DNA of 38,481 nucleotides from the NCBI GenBank assembly GCA_031552845.1, contig JAVBMC010000064.1, positions 1 through 38,481 of the forward strand, in the 5' to 3' direction. The position numbers and the translations under genes are program-made. Positions 15,543 to 23,602 of the stretch are shown here, piece after piece (the stretch's first letter is position 1; each line of letters begins with the position of its first letter). Source of the stretch: JAVBMC01 sp031552845 (GTDB lineage: Bacteria; Verrucomicrobiota; Kiritimatiellia; RFP12; DVOR01). The notes below the pieces were generated by a model. It searched no databases, was not told the DNA's origin, and worked only from the letters and a program-made list of their open reading frames with translations.

Positions 15543-16712
15543 ATGAGAAAGTATACGATTCTGGCAAGCGCGTTGATGATTAACTTGGTCGCGGGCGTGC
15601 TGTATGCGTGGTCGGTGCTGGGCAAAGCATTGGAAGCGCAAGGCTGGTCGAAGCCGGAGGCGGCGCTGCCGTTTACCGCCGCAACGGTGACGTTTGCGGT
15701 GATGATGATTTTTGCGGGACGTTTGCAAGATCGTTTTGGCCCTGCGCTGGCGGCGGCGATTGGCGGTGTGTGCATCGGCGCGGGTTTGTGCGCGGCCGGG
15801 TGCGCGGTGACTTCGCCTACGGTGATGCCGCTGTGCTTCGGTTTGATTACGGGTACGGGCGTGGCGTTGTGTTATGCGGCGGTGACGCCGTGTGCAATCA
15901 AGTGGTTTCCTCCGCAACAAAAGGGATTGGTTACGGGTGTTGTCGTGGCAGGCGTAGGCTTGGCGGCGGTGTATATCGCGCCGTTGGCGAATTGGTTGTT
16001 AGGCAAATATGGGATGGCGCATACATTCTGGGTGTTGGGCATCGGCGCGTTAGCAGTGACAGTTCCGTTGGCATTGTCGTTGCGGAATCCGGCGGCAGCG
16101 GCTCCGGCGGCAGGTGGTGCGCGTGCGGCTTTACAGGGCGTTGATAAGACGTGGCAGGAGATGGTGAAGACGGGGCCGTTTTATATGCTGTGGCTAATGT
16201 TTGCGTTCTCGGCTTCGGCGGGATTGCTACTATTGGCGCATCTGCCGCAGATTGCCAAGGCGCAGGCGGGCTGGGAGAAGGGCTTTTTGCTGGTGGTGCT
16301 GATTGCGGTGTTTAACACGGCGGGGCGGATTGTCGGCGGGTTTCTGTCGGACAAGCTGGGGCGGCGTGCGGTGATGGCGCTGATCTTTGTGGGGCAGGCT
16401 GTGAATATGCTGTGCTTTGCCCATTATACGTCGTTGCCGCTGTTGGTGCTAGGCGTGGCGTTGGCGGGTATTTTCTACGGCGCGATTTATACAGTGATGC
16501 CGGCGACGACGGCGGACTTGTATGGCGTGAAGAATTTGGGTGTGAACTTTGGATTGGTCTTCACCGCATTTGGTGCGGCGGGGATTATCGGGCCGATGTT
16601 GAAGGCGCGTTTGCCGGAGGCGCAGACGGCGTATTATATCGCGGCGGGTCTGTTGGGCGTGGCGTTGGTGCTGTCGTTCTTTTTCCGCGAGCGGGCGAAG
16701 CCGACGGCGTAA
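15543..16712 (+). CDS. MFS transporter, OFA (oxalate/formate antiporter-like) family
   Basis: This is a 12-helix inner-membrane carrier of 389 residues. The N-terminus (ILASALMINLVAGVLYAWSV, then LPFTAATVTFAVMMIFAGRL) is characteristic of the OFA subgroup, followed by the MFS loop-2/3 motif GRLQDRFGP. The second half repeats it as GRIVGGFLSDKLGRRAV, then IFYGAIYTVMPATTADLYG. The central cytoplasmic loop lies near residues 185-205 and is Ala/Gly rich. Substrates in the family include oxalate, formate and other small monocarboxylates; the actual one is not deducible. An AAAAGGAG ribosome site precedes the ATG. queF follows after 12 bases, so the three genes MFS-queF-queC are probably co-transcribed, but a link between this carrier and queuosine synthesis is only positional. 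Confidence 0.88.
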   Translation: MRKYTILASALMINLVAGVLYAWSVLGKALEAQGWSKPEAALPFTAATVTFAVMMIFAGRLQDRFGPALAAAIGGVCIGAGLCAAGCAVTSPTVMPLCFGLITGTGVALCYAAVTPCAIKWFPPQQKGLVTGVVVAGVGLAAVYIAPLANWLLGKYGMAHTFWVLGIGALAVTVPLALSLRNPAAAAPAAGGARAALQGVDKTWQEMVKTGPFYMLWLMFAFSASAGLLLLAHLPQIAKAQAGWEKGFLLVVLIAVFNTAGRIVGGFLSDKLGRRAVMALIFVGQAVNMLCFAHYTSLPLLVLGVALAGIFYGAIYTVMPATTADLYGVKNLGVNFGLVFTAFGAAGIIGPMLKARLPEAQTAYYIAAGLLGVALVLSFFFRERAKPTA

Positions 16713-16724
16713 AGGAGTATCGAA

Positions 16725-17201
16725 ATGGCCGGTCAGAAGAAACAGCAGAGCGTCAAGGGATTGTCGTTGTTAGGCAACGCCAAGACCGATTATCCGACGA
16801 CGTATGCGCCGGAGGTGCTGGAGGTATTTGACAACAAACACCCGAAGAGCGATTATTTTGTGACGTTCAAGTGCCCGGAGTTTACGGCGTTGTGCCCGAT
16901 TACCGCGCAGCCGGATTTTGCCGAGATTGAGATCAATTATATCCCCGACCGGCGGCTGGTGGAGAGCAAGTCGCTCAAGCTGTATCTGTTCAGCTTCCGC
17001 AATCACGGGTCGTTCCATGAGGATTGCGTGAACATCATCCGCGATGATTTGGTGAAGCTGATGCAGCCGCGCTATTTGGAAGTCATCGGGTATTTTAACC
17101 CGCGCGGCGGTTTGGCGATTCATCCGTATGCCACCTATGGCAAACCGCGCACGAAGTATGCCAAGCTGGCGGAGGAGAGATTGTTCGCATGGGGGCGGTA
17201 G
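16725..17201 (+). CDS. queF: NADPH-dependent 7-cyano-7-deazaguanine (preQ0) reductase
   Basis: This enzyme reduces the nitrile of preQ0 to the aminomethyl group of preQ1 in queuosine tRNA modification. The 158-residue protein is the short, single-module (type I, Bacillus-like) form. The catalytic cysteine lies in FKCPEFTALCPITAQPDFAE, about residue 56. The family signature ESKSLKLYLFSFRNHGSFHE at about 85-104 contributes NADPH and substrate contacts, and the C-terminus has YFNPRGGLAIHPYATYG. An AAAGGAG site is well spaced before the ATG. Its 3' end overlaps queC by 13 bases, so preQ0 synthesis and reduction are coupled. queD and queE are not in the window. Confidence 0.95.
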   Translation: MAGQKKQQSVKGLSLLGNAKTDYPTTYAPEVLEVFDNKHPKSDYFVTFKCPEFTALCPITAQPDFAEIEINYIPDRRLVESKSLKLYLFSFRNHGSFHEDCVNIIRDDLVKLMQPRYLEVIGYFNPRGGLAIHPYATYGKPRTKYAKLAEERLFAWGR

Positions 17202-17842
17202 TCGTCTTTTCGGGCGGACAGGACAGCACGACATGCTTGCTGCAGGCGCTGGCGGAACGCGGCGCGGAGCAGGTGGCGTGTTTGACGTTTGCTTACGGAC
17301 AGCGGCACACGGCTGAAGTTGATGTTGCGAAAGCGATTGTGCGGGAGCTGGGCATCACGCGGCATAAAGTGGTGGGGACGGATTGGTTTCAGGCGCTGAC
17401 GCAGAATGCGTTGCTCGATACGGTGACGCCGATCAAAGCAGAGGCGGGCGGCGTGCCGAATACTTTCGTGCCGGGGCGCAATGCGTTCTTCCTGCTGGCA
17501 GCGGCAGTCTATGCACGGGAGCTGGGTTGGCGCGAGATTGTCACGGGCGTTTGCGAAGTGGATTCGAGTGGCTATCCGGATTGCCGGGCGGAGTTTATCA
17601 CAGCGATGAATGAAGCGGTGAACCGGGCGATGGATCTGGAGTTCCGCATTCTGGCGCCGTTGATGCATTTGACAAAGGCGCAGACGTGGGCGCTGGCGGA
17701 CATCTTGGGACAGCTTGAGTTTGTGCGCCGCAAGACGCTGACGTGTTATGAAGGTGTTTTGGGCGATGGTTGCGGGAAGTGTCCGGCTTGCGTGCTGCGG
17801 GCGCGGGGGTTGAATGAGTATTTGGCGCAGCGGAATGGGTGA
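17189..17842 (+). CDS. queC: 7-cyano-7-deazaguanine synthase
   Basis: This enzyme converts 7-carboxy-7-deazaguanine, with ammonia and ATP, to preQ0. Its 217 residues show the PP-loop VVFSGGQDSTTCLL at the N-terminus, a conserved TFAYGQRHTAEV segment, VPGRNAFFLLAAAVYARE in the middle, and four zinc-binding cysteines near the end (TCYEGVLGDGCGKCPACVLR). Length is normal. The start overlaps queF by 13 bases; the ATG at 17189 begins four residues before the PP-loop strand, as expected. It supplies the substrate of the QueF enzyme encoded just before it. The product feeds queuosine in tRNA; archaeosine or DNA 7-deazaguanine systems are alternatives, but queF points to queuosine. Confidence 0.95.
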   Translation: MGAVVVFSGGQDSTTCLLQALAERGAEQVACLTFAYGQRHTAEVDVAKAIVRELGITRHKVVGTDWFQALTQNALLDTVTPIKAEAGGVPNTFVPGRNAFFLLAAAVYARELGWREIVTGVCEVDSSGYPDCRAEFITAMNEAVNRAMDLEFRILAPLMHLTKAQTWALADILGQLEFVRRKTLTCYEGVLGDGCGKCPACVLRARGLNEYLAQRNG

Positions 17843-17864
17843 ATGATTTGATGGAAGATGAATT

Positions 17865-18074
17865 ATGAATAAACCTGAAATTACGACAGATGAATGCAAG
17901 GGGTGCGGGCGTTGCGTGGCGGCCTGCCCGAAGAAAGTTTTGGAGTTGCAGCCGGGGTTGAATCGGCGTGGGGTGCATCCGGTGGCGTATTTGGGCACGG
18001 GGTGTATCGGGTGTGGGATGTGTTTTTATACTTGCCCGGAACCGTACGCGATTCGCGTGCTGAAGGATATTTAA
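17865..18074 (+). CDS. 2x[4Fe-4S] ferredoxin-like delta subunit of 2-oxoacid:ferredoxin oxidoreductase
   Basis: This 69-residue protein is almost entirely two cysteine clusters, CKGCGRCVAACP and CIGCGMCFYTCP, each of the CxxCxxCxxxCP type that ligates a [4Fe-4S] centre. It would pass electrons from the oxidoreductase core to soluble ferredoxin. It lies 24 bases before the alpha subunit gene, and the order delta-alpha-beta/gamma is common for Kor/Vor enzymes. Alone it could be read as a general ferredoxin; the context decides. Confidence 0.88.
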   Translation: MNKPEITTDECKGCGRCVAACPKKVLELQPGLNRRGVHPVAYLGTGCIGCGMCFYTCPEPYAIRVLKDI

Positions 18075-18098
18075 GCAACCGCTGAGATTGGAGTTTTT

Positions 18099-19139
18099 AT
18101 GGTGAAGTTTATCAAGGGTAATGAGGCGATCGTAGTCGGCGCGCTGTATGCCGGGTGCGATGTTTACTTTGGCTATCCGATTACGCCGGCAAGCGAGATC
18201 GCGCATTCGGCGGCAGAGTGGTTCCCGGCTGCGGGGCGGACGTTTGTTCAGGCGGAGTGCGAGACCGGCGCGGCGTATATGGTGTATGGTGCGGGGGCTT
18301 GTGGGGTGTCGTCCATGACGGCGACTTCGGGGCCGGGCATGAGTTTGATGCAGGAGGCGCTGTCATATTTGGCGGGTTCCGAAATTCCGGGCGTTTTCGT
18401 CAATGTCATGCGGGCGGGACCGGGGCTTGGAAACGTGTATCCGGAGCAGGCGGATTATAACCAGTCTGTCAAGTCGGGCGGACATGGCAATTATCATTGC
18501 ATCGTTCTGGCACCAGGGACGGTGCAGGAGATGTGCGATTTGACGATCCGTGCGTTTGAGCTGACGTTCAAGTATCGAATGCCGGCGATTGTGCTGACGG
18601 ATGGTTTGCTGGGGCAGATGATGGAGAACATCACGCTGCCGGAGCGCGAACTCAAGGCGCCGGATACGAAGAGCTGGGCGACGCAGGGCACGGCGGAGAC
18701 GCGCGAGAATTTAGTGAAATCGATCTTCCTTGATGCGCCCGCACAGGAGCAGCACAATGTCAATCTTGAGGCGAAGTATCGTACTGCGCAGATGGAGGCT
18801 TCGGCGGAGCTGTATAGGTGCGATGATGCTGAGGTGCTGTTGATTGCTTATGGTTCGAGCAGCCGCATGGCACGTACGGCGGTTGACCGTTCCCGTGAGG
18901 CAGGCAAGAAGGTTGGGCTGTTCCGTCCCACCACGCTGGCACCGTTCCCGGCGGAGCTGCTGGCAAAGACGGCCGCGGGCAAGCGGTTGATTGTGGTGGA
19001 GATGAGCAATGGGCAGTTCTGTGATGATGTGCAGCTGTATCTGGCCAAGCAGGGGGCACCGTCGGCAGTTGAATTGGCGAACCGTATGGGCGGCGTGGTG
19101 ATTACCGTGGATGAGATTCTCGCGCGGATCAACAGCTAA
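18099..19139 (+). CDS. vorB: 2-oxoacid:ferredoxin oxidoreductase alpha subunit (VorB/KorA-like)
   Basis: This is the alpha chain of an anaerobic enzyme that oxidatively decarboxylates a 2-oxoacid to its acyl-CoA and reduces ferredoxin. The 346 residues begin with FIKGNEAIVVGALYAGCDVY, then FGYPITPASEIAH, the conserved YPITP substrate/CoA-interaction motif. GPGMSLMQEALSYLAGSEIP and VYPEQADYNQSVKSGGHGNY follow and resemble the 3-methyl-2-oxobutanoate (VorB) set more than pyruvate enzymes. The C-terminal transketolase-like domain (LLIAYGSSSRMARTA, then LFRPTTLAPFP) is complete. Substrate choice between 2-oxoisovalerate and 2-oxoglutarate is not certain. It partners with the preceding ferredoxin and the following fused beta-gamma chain. 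An anaerobic lifestyle is implied. Confidence 0.87.
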   Translation: MVKFIKGNEAIVVGALYAGCDVYFGYPITPASEIAHSAAEWFPAAGRTFVQAECETGAAYMVYGAGACGVSSMTATSGPGMSLMQEALSYLAGSEIPGVFVNVMRAGPGLGNVYPEQADYNQSVKSGGHGNYHCIVLAPGTVQEMCDLTIRAFELTFKYRMPAIVLTDGLLGQMMENITLPERELKAPDTKSWATQGTAETRENLVKSIFLDAPAQEQHNVNLEAKYRTAQMEASAELYRCDDAEVLLIAYGSSSRMARTAVDRSREAGKKVGLFRPTTLAPFPAELLAKTAAGKRLIVVEMSNGQFCDDVQLYLAKQGAPSAVELANRMGGVVITVDEILARINS

Positions 19140-19166
19140 CCGACCGCTTGGAGCAAAGGAGTTTTT

Positions 19167-20573
19167 ATGACAGTGATTGAGACTAAAGGTATGTATCCGT
19201 CCTTCCCGCGCAGCGGCAAGGATACGCAGGCGACGCATTATTGTCCGGGATGCGGGCATGGAATCGCGAACAAGCTGATTGCCGAAGCATTGGTGGAGCT
19301 TGGCTTGCAGGATGAGAGTATCATCGTGAACCCGGTGGGTTGCGGGGTGTTCGGCTATTATTATTGGGATGCCGGAAATATCGGCGCGGCGCATGGGCGG
19401 GCTTCTGCCGTGGCGACAGGCGTGAACCGCGCACGGCGCAGTGCGGTGACTGTGGCGTATCAGGGCGACGGCGATTTGGCCGCGATTGGATTTAATAATG
19501 CGTTCCAAGCGGCAAGCCGCGGCGAACATATGGCGGTGTTCTTCGTCAACAATGCGATTTATGGCATGACGGGCGGGCAGATGGCGCCGACGACGTTGGA
19601 AGGGCAAAAAACGGCGACTTCGCCGTATGGGCGCAATCCGCTGTCAGATGGTCATCCGTTGAAGGTGTGCGAGGTGGTGAATCAGTTGCAGGCTCCTGTG
19701 TTTATTGCGCGGATTTCCGTCTCGGACATCAAGCGGATCATGCAGGCGCGTAAGGTGATCCGGCGTGCCTTGGAGATTCAGCGTGACCGCAAGGGGTATG
19801 CGATTGTGGAGATCATCTCGCCGTGTCCGACGAACTTCTTTGGCGATGCGCTGAAGGCGGCGGATTATTGTAATAATGAGATGGAGCAGGTTTTCCCGCT
19901 TGGCGTGCTGCGCGATACGGCGGATGCCGCACCGGCGCGTGATCCGGCTTTGCAGGGGAAGAGCCTCGCAGAGATTTTTGACGATGGGAACAATGCCCCG
20001 GCGGTGAAGGACGATCCGTCTTTCCACGAAGTGCGCATGAAGTTCTCGGGATTTGGCGGGCAGGGGATTCTGAGCCTTGGCCTATGCATTGCCGAGGCGG
20101 CGCGTTTGGAATCGCGCCATACGACGTGGTTTCCCAGCTATGGGCCGGAACAGCGTGGCGGTTCGGCTGCGTGTTCGGTCGTGGTCAGCGGGCAGACGGT
20201 CGGTTCGCCGCTGGTGGATCACCCGCAGGTGTTGGTTTGCATGAATCAACCGGCGTATGAGCGGTTCTTGGGTGATGTCCCGGCGGGCGGGCTGGTGCTG
20301 GTCGATGCGACGGTGCCACTGACGCTGAAGGCACCTGAGGGCGTGAAGGTTGTTTCGGTGCCGGCGTTGGATTTAGCCATGCAAATGGGAGTGCCGAAGG
20401 CAGCGAACACCGTGATGCTGGGGGCGTTGTCCGCCAGTGGCAAGGTTCCTCTGAAGGCCGAACACCTGACGCAAGCGCTTGCGGCGAGCTTTGCATCGAA
20501 ACCGAAGCTGGTGCCGAAAAACCTCGAAATATTCGAGAAGGCGGCGGCTTGGTATCGCGAAAATGCCGGGTAA
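19167..20573 (+). CDS. 2-oxoacid:ferredoxin oxidoreductase fused beta-gamma subunits
   Basis: This 468-residue chain joins two subunits usually encoded separately. Residues about 1-245 are the ThDP-binding beta chain, with THYCPGCGHGIANKLIAEAL, the NPVGCGVFGYYYWDAG loop, GDGDLAAIGFNNAF (ThDP GDG motif) and NNAIYGMTGGQMAPTT. Residues about 288-460 are the gamma chain, with VRMKFSGFGGQGILSLGLCI and WFPSYGPEQRGGSAACSVVV, the CoA-handling domain. A linker of about 40 residues containing DPALQGKSLAEIFDDG joins them. The fusion fixes 1:1 stoichiometry. A CAAAGGAG site precedes the ATG and a strong terminator follows the stop, closing the three-gene operon. Confidence 0.87.
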   Translation: MTVIETKGMYPSFPRSGKDTQATHYCPGCGHGIANKLIAEALVELGLQDESIIVNPVGCGVFGYYYWDAGNIGAAHGRASAVATGVNRARRSAVTVAYQGDGDLAAIGFNNAFQAASRGEHMAVFFVNNAIYGMTGGQMAPTTLEGQKTATSPYGRNPLSDGHPLKVCEVVNQLQAPVFIARISVSDIKRIMQARKVIRRALEIQRDRKGYAIVEIISPCPTNFFGDALKAADYCNNEMEQVFPLGVLRDTADAAPARDPALQGKSLAEIFDDGNNAPAVKDDPSFHEVRMKFSGFGGQGILSLGLCIAEAARLESRHTTWFPSYGPEQRGGSAACSVVVSGQTVGSPLVDHPQVLVCMNQPAYERFLGDVPAGGLVLVDATVPLTLKAPEGVKVVSVPALDLAMQMGVPKAANTVMLGALSASGKVPLKAEHLTQALAASFASKPKLVPKNLEIFEKAAAWYRENAG

Positions 20574-20599
20574 GGCGAGCGTCCTTACTATCCAACTTG

Positions 20600-20630
20600 A
20601 GCCAGCCGCTTGATTGCGGTTGGCTTTTTT
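20600..20630 (+). terminator. Intrinsic terminator of the oxidoreductase operon
   Basis: AGCCAGCCGC pairs with GCGGTTGGCT (one G-T) around TTGATT and is followed by TTTTT. It lies 26 bases after the beta-gamma stop. Confidence 0.88.
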
Positions 20631-20714
20631 CATGGTCAAGCGGTGTCAAGGTGAGAGGCGGTGTGTTGCAGGGATTCACCTGAAACAGGAATGGGGGATA
20701 GGTGCTTGCATTTT

Positions 20715-20820
20715 GTGGGCTTGCAAGCCCACAGTTGAAGGCTTACAACCCCACAAATGAAGGCTTGCAAGCCCACGGTTGAAGGCTTCGAAGCCCACAC
20801 GCACGGGCTTGCAAGCCCGT
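20715..20820. repeat. Five-unit palindromic array with exact 22-bp period
   Basis: The core GGCTTGCAAGCCCAC or a close variant starts at 20718, 20740, 20762, 20784 and 20806, every 22 bases. The cores are separated by seven-base spacers (AGTTGAA, AAATGAA, GGTTGAA, ACGCACG). The cores are themselves palindromes: GTGGGCTTGCAAGCCCAC at 20715-20732 and ACGGGCTTGCAAGCCCGT at 20803-20820 are exact 18-bp inverted repeats. It lies between a terminator and the topA promoter. The bases on each side, 20631-20714 and 20821-20931, hold nothing I can name. Confidence 0.85.
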
Positions 20821-20931
20821 GAATGTATCATATTCGGTCCCATCTGCCGTCATGGGTGGATGCGGGTGGGGAAATAGCCGATGTATGCCTCAAAATCGGG
20901 CATCTGGGGGAGTAAATACGTAAACCTGTAC

Positions 20932-20943
20932 CTTAGTACTAAG
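20932..20943. promoter_or_regulatory. 12-bp palindrome just upstream of the topA -35 box
   Basis: CTTAGTACTAAG is an exact palindrome ending seven bases before the -35 hexamer. Its position would suit a regulator of topA transcription; chance is not excluded. Confidence 0.35.
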
Positions 20944-20949
20944 TTAGGC

Positions 20950-20978
20950 TTGAAAAGGCCCTCGGAATATGATATAAA
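20950..20978 (+). promoter_or_regulatory. topA promoter
   Basis: TTGAAA at 20950-20955 and TATAAA at 20973-20978 are separated by the optimal 17 bases, 60 bases before the topA ATG. Transcription would begin near 20985. Confidence 0.65.
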
Positions 20979-21010
20979 AAGACCCCTCTATAGTTGAAAT
21001 GCTGTAAATT

Positions 21011-21024
21011 GGGTCTAGAGACCC
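21011..21024 (+). promoter_or_regulatory. Hairpin immediately before the topA ribosome site
   Basis: GGGTCT and AGACCC can pair at 21011-21024, two bases before the TAAGGA ribosome site of topA. A second copy of AGACCCCT lies at 20980-20987, at or next to the predicted transcript 5' end, and could compete for the same GGGTCT. Confidence 0.35.
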
Positions 21025-21037
21025 CTAAGGATTTGAT

Positions 21038-23578
21038 ATGAGTAAGTTGGTTATCGTAGAGTCTCCCGCCAAAGCCAAAACGATTAGCAAGATTTTAGGC
21101 AAGGGGTATGTGGTGAAGTCATCCGTCGGGCATATTCGGGATCTGCCGGAGCGCAAACTCGGCGTGGATGTGAAGAAAGATTTTGAGACGGTTTACGTCA
21201 TTGCGGCGAAGAAGAAAAAACTCGTTGAGGAGCTGCGCAAAGCGGCCAAGAACGCCGATGCCATTTGCCTTGCGCCCGACCCTGACCGCGAGGGGGAGGC
21301 TATTGCCTGGCACTTGCAGGAAGTTCTCAGCACCGTCGCAGATCCCGAAAAGTTTGAGCGGGTGCAGTATAACGAAATCACTCCCCGTGCAGTGAAGGCG
21401 GCGTTTGAGCATCCCGGCAAGATCAACATGGACCGCGTGAATGCCCAGCAGGCGCGCCGCGTGTTGGACCGCTTGGTCGGTTATCAAGTGAGCCCGATGT
21501 TGTGGCGTAATGTCCGCCGCGGAGCCAGCGCCGGGCGCGTGCAGTCGGTTGCGTTGCGGCTGGTGTGCGAGCGCGAACGGCAGATTTTGGATTTCAAGCC
21601 CGAGGCTTATTGGGTGATGGGCGCCAAGCTCTCCAAGAAGGGCGAGACATTCACCGCCAAGCTGGCCAAGATTGACGGCGAAAAACCGGTGATTAAAGAT
21701 GAAAATGCCGCGCAGACGCACTTGGCCAATCTTGATGGACGGGCGCTGGAAGTTTCGGATGTACGTTTGTCGGAAGTCTCGCGCCGCCCGTTCGCTCCGT
21801 TCATTACTTCGACGTTGCAGCAGGCGGCTTCCAGCTTTTGCGGATTCTCGCCAAGCCGCACGATGAGCATTGCCCAGCGGTTGTATGAAGGTATCGAAAT
21901 CGATGGTTCGCCGGTGGGTTTGATCACCTACATGAGAACGGACTCCGTCACGATTTCGCAAGAGGCGCGTGAAGAAGCAAAGAAGTTTATCCTCGGTCAG
22001 TTTGGCGATGAGTTCTATCCAGCCAAGCCGAACTTCTACGCCAACCGCAGCGGTGCGCAGGAAGCTCACGAAGCCATCCGTCCCACCGATGTGACGCTGA
22101 CGCCCGAGAAACTGAAGAAGCTGCTCGAGCCGTCCGAGCTGAAGCTGTATGATTTGATTTGGCGTCGTTTCGTGGCCAGCCAAATGACGCCTGCACGTAT
22201 TGCACGCCGTACGGTCGAGATTGCCTCCGTTCCGCCGCCGATGCAAAAGCACTCCTATCTGTTCACAGCGACGGCGTCGGATATCGCTTTCCCCGGCTTC
22301 TTAAAAGTCATGGCGCTGGATTTGACCAAGAGCAAAAAGCCGCCGTCTGATGCTAATGATGACCAAGAGGAAGAGACGGACGAAGTCGAGCGGTTGCCGG
22401 AGCTGGCCGCTAAGGACAGCCTCAATTTGGAAGAGTGGATCTGCGACCGCAAGGAGACCAATCCGCCCTCGCGCTACAGCGAAGCCTCGCTGATCAAAGC
22501 ACTCGAAGCTGATGGCGTGGGCCGTCCTTCGACCTATGCCTCCATCATCGAAACGCTCGACACACGTAAGTACATCACGCGCGTGAAACGTCAGATCAAG
22601 CCCACGGATTTCGGCTTCCAAGTCAATGACCTGCTGGTCTCCAAACTCCCCTCGCTTTTCAACGTGTCCTTTACGGCGCAGATGGAAGAGAAGCTCGATA
22701 AAGTCGAAGCCGGTGAGGTCGCTTGGACAGAAATGCTGGGCAAGTTCTATACTGCTTTCGAGAAATGGATGGAGCAAACCAAGGCGCCGCCTGCTGATGG
22801 TGAGCAAGTGCGAATACTGTTGGCGCTGCTCGGGCAAGTCAAGCACTGGCGCGAGCCTGTCAAAATCGGCCGCCGCGCGATTGATGACCAACGCTTTATC
22901 ACCTCCATCGAAAACCAATATCAAGAGGGTGCGGGCTCCATTACGGAACGCCAGCTGGACTCGCTGATCAAAATAGCCATGCGCTACCGTGAGCAGCTGC
23001 CGACGTTGAAGCTGGAGTTTACCCGTGCCGGCTTGGCCGAAAAGCTGCATCAGGAAGAGGCGAGCCAGGCTGCTCCGGATATCGCGCTGAAACGCTTTGC
23101 CGTGTTGGAACGTTTGACGTTGCCGGATGAATCGCATCAGTTTATCACGTCGGTCAAGGCACAGGCTCACTTCGGGCACAAAGTATCGGAAGCTCAGCTC
23201 AAAGTGCTGGATCGTTTGATTATGCGCAACATTCAGCAGCTGCCGGATGCACAAGCCGTCTTGGCAGAGCTTGGTCTCGATCCTGCCGCTCAAACACCGG
23301 GCGAGTCGGAGCCGGATAATGAAAGCGCGGAGATGATTGCTGCGCTGGATCAGGTTAAAGAGTGGGCGGAGCCCTTCAAGCGCGGACGCATGACTTATGA
23401 TGACAACGCTTTCTTTAAGAGCTTGTCGCAGCAGTTCCAGCAACGGTCGCATTTATCGATCAAGCAGCGGATGGTGTTGAAGCGCCTGATGACCAAGTAT
23501 GCGAAGCAGATTCCGAACTTTAACGATTTGGCTGACCGTTTCAAAATCGCCCCGCCTAAAGATGGCGCCGGTGAATGA
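21038..23578 (+). CDS. topA: DNA topoisomerase I with a non-standard C-terminal repeat region
   Basis: This type IA topoisomerase relaxes negative supercoils through a transient 5'-phosphotyrosine. The 846-residue protein has the Toprim domain at the N-terminus (VIVESPAKAKTISKILG, then APDPDREGEAIAWHL with the metal-binding acidic residues). The catalytic tyrosine is at about 298 in LITYMRTDSVT, and DGVGRPSTYASII closes the core at about 495. The core ends near 585. The usual C-terminal four-cysteine zinc ribbons are absent. Instead there are three copies of an unfamiliar helical unit at about 588-660, 683-745 and 764-840, sharing W/L..P.......F..S...Q......L...Q...L..L.......QLP. The ATG at 21038 follows AAGGA by six bases. 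The next gene begins 24 bases downstream. Confidence 0.94.
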   Translation: MSKLVIVESPAKAKTISKILGKGYVVKSSVGHIRDLPERKLGVDVKKDFETVYVIAAKKKKLVEELRKAAKNADAICLAPDPDREGEAIAWHLQEVLSTVADPEKFERVQYNEITPRAVKAAFEHPGKINMDRVNAQQARRVLDRLVGYQVSPMLWRNVRRGASAGRVQSVALRLVCERERQILDFKPEAYWVMGAKLSKKGETFTAKLAKIDGEKPVIKDENAAQTHLANLDGRALEVSDVRLSEVSRRPFAPFITSTLQQAASSFCGFSPSRTMSIAQRLYEGIEIDGSPVGLITYMRTDSVTISQEAREEAKKFILGQFGDEFYPAKPNFYANRSGAQEAHEAIRPTDVTLTPEKLKKLLEPSELKLYDLIWRRFVASQMTPARIARRTVEIASVPPPMQKHSYLFTATASDIAFPGFLKVMALDLTKSKKPPSDANDDQEEETDEVERLPELAAKDSLNLEEWICDRKETNPPSRYSEASLIKALEADGVGRPSTYASIIETLDTRKYITRVKRQIKPTDFGFQVNDLLVSKLPSLFNVSFTAQMEEKLDKVEAGEVAWTEMLGKFYTAFEKWMEQTKAPPADGEQVRILLALLGQVKHWREPVKIGRRAIDDQRFITSIENQYQEGAGSITERQLDSLIKIAMRYREQLPTLKLEFTRAGLAEKLHQEEASQAAPDIALKRFAVLERLTLPDESHQFITSVKAQAHFGHKVSEAQLKVLDRLIMRNIQQLPDAQAVLAELGLDPAAQTPGESEPDNESAEMIAALDQVKEWAEPFKRGRMTYDDNAFFKSLSQQFQQRSHLSIKQRMVLKRLMTKYAKQIPNFNDLADRFKIAPPKDGAGE

Positions 23579-23602
23579 TTTGCGACAACTTAACGGATGC
23601 TT

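Noticed and set aside
20784..20798. tRNA T-loop-like GGCTTCGAAGCC
   Set aside because: It is one unit of the 22-bp palindromic array; no acceptor, D or anticodon arms surround it.
20715..20820. CRISPR array
   Set aside because: The repeats are palindromic 15-mers with only seven-base spacers that resemble one another, and no cas gene is nearby.
22301..23452. 383-codon minus-strand frame opposite topA
   Set aside because: It is the antisense shadow of well-conserved topA codons and lacks a start context or known domain.
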